From the NCBI GenBank assembly GCA_022774485.1, contig JALFLX010000114.1, positions 1-5,049 of the forward strand: a DNA stretch of 5,049 nt. Direction: 5' to 3'. The notes under the pieces were generated by a model. That model saw only the letters and a list, made by a program, of their open reading frames with translations, had not been told where the DNA came from and ran no database searches. The translations under genes and the position numbers were made by a program. Of this stretch, positions 1-5,049 are shown one piece after another (position 1 is the stretch's first letter; each line of letters begins with the position of its first letter). This DNA is from Bacilli bacterium. GTDB lineage: Bacteria; Bacillota_I; Bacilli_A; RFN20; CAG-288.

Positions 1-7
1 AAATAAT

Positions 8-16
8 CTCCCCCTT
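8..16 (-). promoter_or_regulatory. Shine-Dalgarno site of the next gene beyond the left edge
   Basis: Directly after the recO stop codon the minus strand reads AAGGGGGAG, then ATTATTT up to the window edge. This is a strong SD-like purine run with 7 nt left before the edge, so a start codon just outside the window would sit at normal spacing. It implies that the recO operon continues into another gene. In many Bacilli recO is followed by glycyl-tRNA synthetase genes, but nothing here identifies the next gene. Confidence 0.6.
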
Positions 17-754
17 TTAGAGCAGAGATTGATACAGCAAGGAGAAGGTTTTAAAAGGAGTTAAATCAAAGGAGCGCTCTAATTTTTGGGTTAAGAGCGT
101 AAGGATTTTTCTCCCCTCGCTTCTCGGGACAATTCGCTTGACATTGATTTCATTTACTTCCATAAAAGCATAACGAAGAACATGAAGTTCCATCTCGCTT
201 GTCTTCATAGCATCTCTTTTTTTGGCACAATCCTCACAGAGAAAACCGCCTTCCTCTTCAGAAAACGAGACGATGTGGTCTTTCCTGTGACATAAAGCAC
301 AAGAATCCACGGTGTACTCAAGTCCTAAATGGCGCAAGAAGACCCCTAAGGAAAGGAGGCAAAGAGAAAGCGTATCTTCAGTTTCAAGCGCTTTTAGAAT
401 TTTAACAATTTCATCAAGAGGATAAGAATCTCCATAACGAAAGAGGGTGTTTGATAACTCCTGAAGGAAAAGAAGAAACATCGCTTTGCTGTAATCAGAG
501 GAAAGAAAAGAAGCATCGTAAAGGACAGAGAGAGAAGAAGCAATCGAGATTTTCTCTTGATAGCGGTATTCTAAATCCACATAATTTCCAAAGATCAGGA
601 GCGGTTTTAAATTGCTTTTTGGCTGGTAGACTCGTTTTGCAAGCACAGAAAAAATCCCCTCTTGAGAAGCGAGCGTAATAAGAGCGCTGGTATCCTCATA
701 GCGATTTGAACCTAAGACAAGAAAGGAACCTCTTTTGACTGGGCTTTTAATCAT
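17..754 (-). CDS. recO: DNA recombination and repair protein RecO
   Basis: RecO mediates recombinational repair: it binds SSB-coated single-stranded DNA and, with RecR, helps load RecA in the RecF pathway. The 245-residue product is close to the usual length (about 240-260). The N-terminal ~80 residues fit the RecO OB-fold, with the family-like stretch around residues 11-42 (FLVLGSNRYEDTSALITL). The middle is helical. A four-Cys zinc site is complete: C152 and C155 (CALC), then C173 and C176 (CEDC), as in Gram-positive RecO proteins. The start codon overlaps the era stop in ATGA. There is only a weak GGA upstream, so translation probably depends on coupling to era. The stop is TAA, followed at once by a strong SD for an unseen gene. 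Position after era agrees with the conserved Bacilli order. Confidence 0.93.
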   Translation of the reverse strand: MIKSPVKRGSFLVLGSNRYEDTSALITLASQEGIFSVLAKRVYQPKSNLKPLLIFGNYVDLEYRYQEKISIASSLSVLYDASFLSSDYSKAMFLLFLQELSNTLFRYGDSYPLDEIVKILKALETEDTLSLCLLSLGVFLRHLGLEYTVDSCALCHRKDHIVSFSEEEGGFLCEDCAKKRDAMKTSEMELHVLRYAFMEVNEINVKRIVPRSEGRKILTLLTQKLERSFDLTPFKTFSLLYQSLL

Positions 755-1620
755 TCTTCAAATCCGAATTTTCTTAAATAACGCTCCTGATTTCTCCAAT
801 CAGGAATTGTTTTGACAAGCAGAGATACGTGAACTGGCATACCGAAATAGGAAGAGATAGACTGTTCTGAGAAGCGGGTGATATCAGAGATCATCTTGCC
901 TTTTTTACCGATGACAATCGCTTTTTCAGAGTCTTTCTCCACGATGATATCCGCATAGACTTCCATGATGTCAGTGACTTCTACTGTCTTGATATCGACA
1001 TAGATTGAATGGGGAACTTCAGCAGTTAAAAGGCGCATGCACTTTTCGCGAATCATCTCTTGGATGATGTATTCTTTTGGGCGGTCTGATACGATATCAG
1101 TCGGGAAAATCTCTTCTCCTTCCGGAAGCATTTCTTTCATGAGATTTAAAACTTCTTCTACACCAAACTTTTCTTTTAATGACATTCTAACCACAGGAGC
1201 ATTTGGTAAAAACTCACGGTATCTCGCCAATCTGTTCTCTCCGATTTCAGCAGAGACTAAGTCGACTTTGTTGTAGGCGATGATGACTGGGATATCTTGC
1301 TTTGCTAGCTTTTGCGCAAGCTCGAAGTTTGGAACTTCAGAGCAGTCGATGACATAGACAATGAGGTCAACGCCTTCTTTGGCGTTCTCCGCATCTCTTA
1401 AGAGAATCGAGCCTAATTTCCCATGCGGTTTAAAGACACCGGGAGTGTCGACAAAGACAATCTGAGAATCCTCATCGTTGTAGATGGCGTGGACATTATC
1501 TCTCGTGGTCTGAGGTTTAGAAGAGACCGGGAGTAATTTAAAACCTAAGCAAGCGTTGATCAGGGTGCTTTTGCCGGCGTTAGCGCGTCCGTAGACACAT
1601 ACAAATCCTACTTTTTTCAT
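751..1620 (-). CDS. era: GTPase Era
   Basis: Era is an essential Ras-like GTPase that binds the 3' end of 16S rRNA and acts in late 30S subunit assembly. The 289-residue product has the normal length and both domains. In the GTPase domain: G1 is GRANAGKST at 11-19, G2 lies in KPQTTR at 35-40, G3 is DTPG at 58-61 and G4 is NKVD at 117-120. The G5 position reads S147-L148-K149 instead of the usual SAL or SAK. The C-terminal KH RNA-binding domain carries VIGKKG at 236-241, and the family-typical ending DWRN...LRKFGF is present. The start overlaps the ybeY-cdd stop (ATGA), with an AAAGAGGA SD 9 nt upstream. The stop overlaps the recO start in the same way. Sharing an operon with YbeY, another 16S rRNA 3'-end factor, fits a common role in small-subunit maturation. 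Confidence 0.97.
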   Translation of the reverse strand: MKKVGFVCVYGRANAGKSTLINACLGFKLLPVSSKPQTTRDNVHAIYNDEDSQIVFVDTPGVFKPHGKLGSILLRDAENAKEGVDLIVYVIDCSEVPNFELAQKLAKQDIPVIIAYNKVDLVSAEIGENRLARYREFLPNAPVVRMSLKEKFGVEEVLNLMKEMLPEGEEIFPTDIVSDRPKEYIIQEMIREKCMRLLTAEVPHSIYVDIKTVEVTDIMEVYADIIVEKDSEKAIVIGKKGKMISDITRFSEQSISSYFGMPVHVSLLVKTIPDWRNQERYLRKFGFEE

Positions 1621-2483
1621 GCGTGTAAATCCTCTTTCGTGAAGGCGAAGGGAAGCAGTTCCTCAACGCTTGTTTTCATCATCTTAGTGTAGTCACAATT
1701 AAAGATATAGACCGGTGACTTCATATCCATAAGCTCGCTCATGACCTGACGGCAAGAGCCGCAGGGAGTACCAAGATTCTTGGAAGAAGTCACTAAGCTT
1801 AACGAGATGATATCCTCTTTGTGATAGCCTAAGCTATAGGTTACAAATAATGCACAGCGCTCTGCACAGATTGAGACAGGATAGGCTGAATTTTCGATGT
1901 TGCAACCGAGATGATATTTCCCATCTTTGGTGAGGACAACAGCGCCGACCTGGAAGGATGAATAATCCGCTTTACTTCTGCTAGAAGCGACTTTGAGCAG
2001 TTTTTTCACCTTGTTTAGGTCAGTGTAGAAATCATACGGAAGCTGATTGAGAATCTTATTTTGGAGTGCGAACATCTCTTCAGCTTCTTTCTCTTCCATA
2101 TGGTCATAGCCTAAGCTGTGAAGCAAACCGTGAATAAATAAGAACGCGAGTTCACGATAATAGGGATGATGATATTCCTTGGCTTGTGCTTTGGCGATTT
2201 CAGGAGAGATGAGAATCGAACCTAAATCGACAAGCGGTTCATCAAAAAGCACATCCGCTTCTTGAAAGGCGAAAGTTAACACATCGGTGGGACGATCGAT
2301 ATTCCGATATTTTTTATTGAGCTCATGAATTTTCTCTTTGCTAACCAAGGAGAGAGAGACTTCATAGGTACCTTCTAATTTGAGCTCTTTTAACACCTCG
2401 TCCATCACGATTTGAAAGAGAGATTTCAGTTCTCTTTTTCCTCTCGTCTCGTCAAGATAATCCAAAATGTGTTTTTGTTCCAT
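1617..2483 (-). CDS. ybeY-cdd: YbeY rRNA-maturation endoribonuclease fused to cytidine deaminase
   Basis: One uninterrupted 288-residue frame carries two complete enzymes. Residues 1 to ~150 are YbeY, a metal-dependent endoribonuclease in 16S rRNA 3'-end maturation and ribosome quality control. It has the conserved RPTDVLTF at 64-71 and the histidine metal motif HGLLHSLGYDH at 118-128 (H118, H122, H128). Residues ~154-288 are a zinc cytidine deaminase of the short, Bacillus type, which converts cytidine and deoxycytidine to uridine forms in pyrimidine salvage. Visible are FQVGA at 177-181, CNIEN at 194-198, CAE with C206 and catalytic E208, and PCGSC with C241 and C244. The ending VEELLPFAFTKEDLHA matches the B. 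subtilis Cdd end closely. Almost no linker separates the two. Each part has near its usual free-standing length, so this looks like a stop-loss fusion of neighbouring genes. The chosen ATG has a GAGGTG SD at 5 nt. The name is composite; either activity could also be released by processing. Confidence 0.93.
   Translation of the reverse strand: MEQKHILDYLDETRGKRELKSLFQIVMDEVLKELKLEGTYEVSLSLVSKEKIHELNKKYRNIDRPTDVLTFAFQEADVLFDEPLVDLGSILISPEIAKAQAKEYHHPYYRELAFLFIHGLLHSLGYDHMEEKEAEEMFALQNKILNQLPYDFYTDLNKVKKLLKVASSRSKADYSSFQVGAVVLTKDGKYHLGCNIENSAYPVSICAERCALFVTYSLGYHKEDIISLSLVTSSKNLGTPCGSCRQVMSELMDMKSPVYIFNCDYTKMMKTSVEELLPFAFTKEDLHA
1630..1637 (-). promoter_or_regulatory. Shine-Dalgarno site of era
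   Basis: The minus strand reads AAAGAGGA, 9 nt before the era ATG, inside the last codons of the cytidine deaminase part. It supports the 1620 start, which is itself fused to the upstream stop as ATGA. Confidence 0.6.
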
Positions 2484-2488
2484 ACTTG

Positions 2489-2494
2489 CACCTC
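2489..2494 (-). promoter_or_regulatory. Shine-Dalgarno site of ybeY-cdd
   Basis: GAGGTG lies 5 nt before the ATG at 2483, within the 25-nt gap behind the C39 gene. It fixes the start of the fusion protein and leaves a leader of about 18 nt from the predicted transcription start. Confidence 0.65.
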
Positions 2495-2507
2495 AATGTG
2501 TGCTTTT

Positions 2508-2536
2508 ATTATATCGAATTTGAGGGGGTATGAAAC
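2508..2536 (-). promoter_or_regulatory. Probable sigma-A-type promoter of the ybeY-cdd/era/recO operon
   Basis: The minus strand has a perfect -10 hexamer TATAAT at 2513-2508. Seventeen nt upstream is a weak -35, GTTTCA at 2536-2531, with three of six consensus bases. Transcription would begin near 2501, giving a leader of about 18 nt that still contains the GAGGTG SD. The -10 box contains the TAA stop of the C39 gene, so the promoter sits across the end of that gene. A separate promoter here fits the probable terminator before the C39 gene and the change of functional theme. The -35 match is poor, so activity is inferred. Confidence 0.55.
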
Positions 2537-3717
2537 AGTTTTTCATCGTAAAGAGGGGGAAGATGTGGAAGAGATAGTTTGTTGATTTCTAAAGCGATTG
2601 ATGCTTTTTGGTCGATGGTTAAGAACAGATTCTTCAACGTGTGACTGATGCTGAGAGTACCTCCGAAGCTGAAGAAAAAGACAGAGATTGCCATAACCCC
2701 TTCGATGTTCATAATGGAAAGAGAGAAAATAAGACACGCTGTGACCTCACAGGTCAGTAACACAAGTTTCAGTTTTAGGTATTTTTCCGCTTTCCTTTTG
2801 GAGTCTTGATAGACCGGCCTTGCTTTCTCACTCCATTTGATTTTATCTAAGAACAAGTCTTCCTTTATCGAGCAATAGCGATTGGTTTTGTTCTTTTCTT
2901 CTGCTAAGAGGAGATCTAAAAGAGCAAAGAGAAGTGCAACAAGCAGTAAAATGCTGTAATAAGGGGAATTCAATAACAGAATCGTACATACACCTATCAA
3001 AAGAGAAATATAAGATGCTTTTTTAGAACTGCTTGAAATTATCAAATTAATCGCCTTGGAGAGAGGAAGGAAGTCTTCAGGATGATGACTCTCTTCTAAA
3101 TATGGAAACATCCATTCACGCTCTAATCGTTTTCTTAAGAGCATATTCCACCCATTTTGAAGCAGGATAAACATCAGGCTTCCTAAGGCAAAGAATAAAG
3201 AAATTAAGAAGCTTTTCTCTGCTCGACTGTAAAGAAAGAATAGAGATGAAAGTATACCGATGATAAGAGAGAAGAAAGTATAAGCGACAATATCTCTTTT
3301 CCTTAGCAAGGGATATTCCTTTGCTTTTTTTCGTTTCTCTTTCTTTTGAAATAGCAAGGCATTTCCGGTGAACACTTCCAAAAATTCGGTCATTGTCAGA
3401 GTCATCATGCCAAACTGAGGATCCATCATTCTGACATGATGTCTATCCTTCCAGGTGACCATCACAAAATGAAGATACTTTCCCTGTTGTATCTGAGCGA
3501 TGAGGGGAAAGTGACTTTTCTTCACCAGTCCAAAATCATCGATTTTGTATGAGGTGTAAAATAGACCTCTCTGCTCTAATTCTTTTCTCATCTCATAGAA
3601 ATTCTCACAGGAAGAAACAATCTCTTCAACATAATAGTTTCGATCGTGATAAACCTTGGACAACACATTTCTGACACAAGTCTTTCCACAGTCATGCGTA
3701 TTGCTTTGATATAACAT
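2509..3717 (-). CDS. C39-family cysteine peptidase with six-helix ABC-exporter-like membrane domain, no NBD
   Basis: The 402-residue product starts with a C39 peptidase domain (residues 1 to ~125), the family that cleaves double-glycine leaders from bacteriocins and signal peptides. Q4, C10 (in HDCGKTC), H83 (in LHFVMV) and D99 (in MDP) fit the oxyanion Gln and the Cys-His-Asp triad. A very basic stretch at 125-141 precedes about six hydrophobic segments near 143-163, 169-190, 236-250, 253-272, 317-336 and 339-358. Long polar loops follow TM2 and TM4, the layout of type I ABC exporters. The protein ends ~44 residues after TM6: no Walker A, signature or Walker B motif follows, whereas peptidase-containing exporters are usually ~700 residues with a C-terminal ATPase. 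No leader peptide gene is seen nearby. An upstream in-frame ATG at 3759 adds 14 residues but lies inside the hairpin and lacks an SD; the 3717 ATG has AGGAGGG at 8 nt. It may be a stand-alone membrane peptidase or need a separate ATPase. Substrate unknown. Confidence 0.82.
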   Translation of the reverse strand: MLYQSNTHDCGKTCVRNVLSKVYHDRNYYVEEIVSSCENFYEMRKELEQRGLFYTSYKIDDFGLVKKSHFPLIAQIQQGKYLHFVMVTWKDRHHVRMMDPQFGMMTLTMTEFLEVFTGNALLFQKKEKRKKAKEYPLLRKRDIVAYTFFSLIIGILSSLFFLYSRAEKSFLISLFFALGSLMFILLQNGWNMLLRKRLEREWMFPYLEESHHPEDFLPLSKAINLIISSSSKKASYISLLIGVCTILLLNSPYYSILLLVALLFALLDLLLAEEKNKTNRYCSIKEDLFLDKIKWSEKARPVYQDSKRKAEKYLKLKLVLLTCEVTACLIFSLSIMNIEGVMAISVFFFSFGGTLSISHTLKNLFLTIDQKASIALEINKLSLPHLPPLYDEKLFHTPSNSI

Positions 3718-3719
3718 AC

Positions 3720-3763
3720 AAAAAGCCCTCCTAACCCTTATTGGGTCAAATGAGGGCATTTTT
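3720..3763 (-). terminator. Intrinsic terminator-like hairpin between the dnaI-like and C39 genes
   Basis: On the minus strand GCCCTC (3757-3752) pairs with GAGGGC (3730-3725). This outer stem is extended by an A-run against TTTTT (3724-3720) and has an inner ACCC/GGGT stem around 3746-3734. The 3' arm is followed directly by the T-tract, as in a Rho-independent terminator. The hairpin begins 4 nt after the dnaI-like TAA (3764-3762). It is nearly symmetric, so it could also work on the plus strand, but no gene there needs it. The same 3' arm holds the SD of the C39 gene, so read-through must occur for that gene to be expressed. Confidence 0.7.
3726..3732 (-). promoter_or_regulatory. Shine-Dalgarno site of the C39 gene, buried in the terminator stem
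   Basis: AGGAGGG lies 8 nt before the ATG at 3717, a near-ideal ribosome binding site that decides this start over the ATG at 3759. Its GAGGG core is the 3' arm of the hairpin, so it would be masked when the hairpin is folded. A ribosome ending at the dnaI-like stop would cover the 5' arm and could expose it, suggesting translational coupling. Confidence 0.7.
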
Positions 3764-4697
3764 ATCGAAGATCGAAATCGCGAATCACTTTTTCTTCAAA
3801 GAGAGAGAAAAGGAGTTCCTTCGCTTTGATTAGGGCAGGAGAGCGACCATTTAATAACTTTTGATACGCCTGCTTAGAAGAGACCGAGGCGTAGTTGATT
3901 TTTCCTTGTCTTCTCTTCAAGAAGGGAATCAAGATATTGTTTATATCCGCTTCTGAGAAGAAAGGAAGAGAATCGAGATGATCAAGGCAGAGGACATCTG
4001 CATGTAAAGCGACAATTTCATCTTCCTCTGTCGCATTCTTTAAATCTGTTCGCTTTGAAGTGAGATTCTTAAAGAAAAGCTCTGTATCAAGAAATGCCAC
4101 GCTATATTTTTGATTGGCATATCGATAAGCGACAAGATTTAAAAGAGAATGAGAGAAGTCTTTGTCATTGATCGTTTCTATCACATACCCATTTTTCTTC
4201 GCATCTTTTTGAATCAAAGGTTCTGCCATCAAAGAATAGAGATCTTTTTGCTTCGCGCTGTTTTCCCCTTGGAAGAAGCAGTCTAACAGTGTTTGCAAAT
4301 CATAAATTAAATTCCAACCACCGATATCACAAGGGTTGATGTATTTGAGAATATCCTGTTTCTTCAATCTGAGATTACAGGGACTTTTCTCTGCGATGAT
4401 GCGGTCAAGATACGCGTTATAAGAAAGAGATAAACGATAACCTTTATCGTTTTTTGGGCATTGGAAAAAATTGTTCGAACAGGCTTTACAAACCGCTTGA
4501 TCCTGAAGGTAGGAATAAATATCGCCAAGCGAATTTGAAAGTGTCTTTTCGGTGTGGATAAGGCTTTGTAAAAGCAAATGAAATCTGAGATCTTCTTCTC
4601 TTGCTTTCTGAATATAAGAAAACAGTTCTTTTTGGTCATTTTCAGGGACAATCACTTCTGTCATCTTTCCCTGATAAGTGAAAAGTTTCTCTTTCAT
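3762..4697 (-). CDS. DnaI-like primosomal protein with degenerate ATPase domain
   Basis: By position and sequence this is a homologue of DnaI, the helicase loader that together with DnaB delivers the replicative helicase in Bacilli. The N-terminal part resembles DnaI: the helical region at 50-66 (LSNSLGDIYSYLQ) precedes a Cys-containing domain with C70, C73, C80 and C107, which may bind zinc. C70, C73 and C107 align with DnaI cysteines; the DnaI zinc histidine position appears to be R88. The C-terminal part (about 165-311) aligns by eye with the AAA+ domain, but the Walker A site is missing. Where DnaI has GKFGVGKT, this protein has ETINDKDFSHS (174-184). The Walker B-like VLCLDHLD at 235-242 keeps D239 but has H240 in place of the second acid. 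The length, 311, equals that of B. subtilis DnaI. SD AAGGAG lies 8 nt upstream, and the start overlaps the dnaB stop (ATGA). Homology to DnaI is likely; ATP-driven loading is doubtful. Confidence 0.75.
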   Translation of the reverse strand: MKEKLFTYQGKMTEVIVPENDQKELFSYIQKAREEDLRFHLLLQSLIHTEKTLSNSLGDIYSYLQDQAVCKACSNNFFQCPKNDKGYRLSLSYNAYLDRIIAEKSPCNLRLKKQDILKYINPCDIGGWNLIYDLQTLLDCFFQGENSAKQKDLYSLMAEPLIQKDAKKNGYVIETINDKDFSHSLLNLVAYRYANQKYSVAFLDTELFFKNLTSKRTDLKNATEEDEIVALHADVLCLDHLDSLPFFSEADINNILIPFLKRRQGKINYASVSSKQAYQKLLNGRSPALIKAKELLFSLFEEKVIRDFDLR

Positions 4698-5049
4698 AAG
4701 CCAAACTCCTTACGGATTTTATCTAAGTCAGCTCGGCTCGGTTGATTCTCTTCTTTTTCTTCAGAATTAGACTCTTTATTCACCTCAGTTTCAGCGCTTA
4801 TTGAAACTGCCTTCTTCCCTTTTCTTTTCCGGTTTAGCTCATAGGAGCGATTGCTTAAAGAAAGAATCGCATCATAGGTGTCTGAGACTTTCTGAGACTG
4901 AAGAGAATAGCAGACTTTCTCGATAAATTTCTCGTTAAATTCACCTTTTGTCGTCTTTAAAGAATAGTCTAAGATAACATTGATTACACCATTGCTAAAG
5001 TGAAACTGCTCTTTAATCTGTTCGATGAATTTAAGCATCGATTTGGAAG
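4694..5049 (-). CDS. dnaB: Replication initiation/membrane attachment protein DnaB (Bacillus type), C-terminal part
   Basis: The frame is open to the right edge, so only the last ~117 residues are seen; the Met at 5038 is internal. DnaB of Bacilli is not the helicase but a DnaD-related primosome protein that works with DnaD and DnaI at oriC and in restart. The visible stretch NGVINVILDYSLKTT, followed by FIEKVCYSL and the helix QKVSDTYDAILSL, matches the DDBH2 domain shared by DnaB and DnaD. The usual YxxxIxxxW motif reads F-x3-V-x3-L here. A Lys/Arg cluster (RKRKGKK), a Glu/Ser/Asn-rich linker and a charged terminal helix (ADLDKIRKEFGL) follow. The stop overlaps the dnaI-like start by 4 nt, the conserved dnaB-dnaI pairing, which supports the assignment of both. 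Confidence 0.8.
   Translation of the reverse strand, partial: SKSMLKFIEQIKEQFHFSNGVINVILDYSLKTTKGEFNEKFIEKVCYSLQSQKVSDTYDAILSLSNRSYELNRKRKGKKAVSISAETEVNKESNSEEKEENQPSRADLDKIRKEFGL
4706..4711 (-). promoter_or_regulatory. Shine-Dalgarno site of the dnaI-like gene
   Basis: AAGGAG lies 8 nt before the ATG at 4697, within the last codons of dnaB. It confirms the start that overlaps the dnaB stop. Confidence 0.65.

Noticed and set aside
451..678. Plus-strand open frame of 75 codons opposite recO
   Set aside because: It lies wholly antisense to a well-supported recO; the Lys/Gln/Arg-rich translation resembles no family and has no SD or promoter.
1037..1276. Plus-strand open frame of 79 codons opposite era
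   Set aside because: Antisense to the conserved middle and KH part of Era; composition is that of a shadow frame, with no known motif.
751..1620. Possible UGA-as-tryptophan (Mycoplasma) code
   Set aside because: ybeY-cdd, era and dnaB end at TGA exactly at the family-typical C-termini within ATGA overlaps, and a conserved Trp (Era DWRN) is encoded by TGG.
2521..2560. Two G-rich runs (TGAGGGGGT and AGAGGGGGA) on the plus strand near the C39 3' end
   Set aside because: They are short, spaced only twice and explained by codons of the C39 tail; there is no third or fourth run for a quadruplex and no repeat array.
2543..2737. Minus-strand frame of 64 codons in another phase within the C39 gene
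   Set aside because: It overlaps TM5-TM6 of the C39 protein out of frame; the main frame continues without a break, so it is not evidence of a frameshift.
3718..3759. Upstream ATG at 3759 as the start of the C39 protein
   Set aside because: No SD precedes it, it lies 2 nt after the dnaI-like stop, and its 14 extra codons are the terminator hairpin itself. The ATG at 3717 has AGGAGGG at 8 nt and puts the catalytic Cys at residue 10, normal for the family.
4364..4651. Minus-strand frame of 95 codons within the dnaI-like gene
   Set aside because: The alternative phase covers the region where the main frame shows DnaI-like helices and cysteines; it has no SD and no recognisable motif.

Overview
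The window appears to be a chromosomal piece from a low-GC Firmicute of class Bacilli. It contains the end of a Bacillus-type DnaB primosome gene followed by a DnaI-like gene, and that pair is typical of Bacilli. It also contains the cdd-era-recO block known from that class. Three genes end in TGA inside ATGA overlaps, exactly where their families normally end, so the standard bacterial code (UGA = stop) is in use rather than the Mycoplasma code. The compressed gene order and divergent replication proteins suggest an uncultured, host-associated or streamlined lineage near Erysipelotrichia or the RF39-type clades. That placement is inference.

All genes lie on the minus strand, so they read from high to low coordinates. 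First comes a replication-restart module: the 3' end of dnaB (running off the right edge) overlaps by 4 nt a dnaI-like gene, whose product keeps the Cys-containing N-terminal domain but has lost the Walker A P-loop. The dnaI-like stop codon runs directly into a GC-rich hairpin plus T-tract that looks like an intrinsic terminator. Its 3' arm also contains the only good Shine-Dalgarno sequence (SD) for the next gene.

That next gene encodes a C39 cysteine peptidase fused to a six-helix, ABC-exporter-like membrane domain, but with no ATP-binding domain. Its stop codon lies inside a perfect TATAAT box, apparently the promoter of the third block.

The third block encodes a single-chain fusion of YbeY (16S rRNA maturation endoribonuclease) with cytidine deaminase, then Era (30S assembly GTPase), then RecO (recombination mediator), joined by 4-nt ATGA overlaps. 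In many Bacilli ybeY, dgkA, cdd, era and recO are separate adjacent genes; here dgkA is absent and ybeY and cdd are one reading frame. A strong SD at the left edge shows that another minus-strand gene follows recO just outside the window.

There is no RNA gene, CRISPR array, insertion sequence or obvious mobile element. Coding density is close to 99 percent, and no gene-free stretch exceeds 50 bases. The least ordinary items are the NBD-less C39 membrane peptidase, the P-loop-less DnaI homologue, the YbeY-CDD fusion, and the hairpin that is both terminator and RBS mask.
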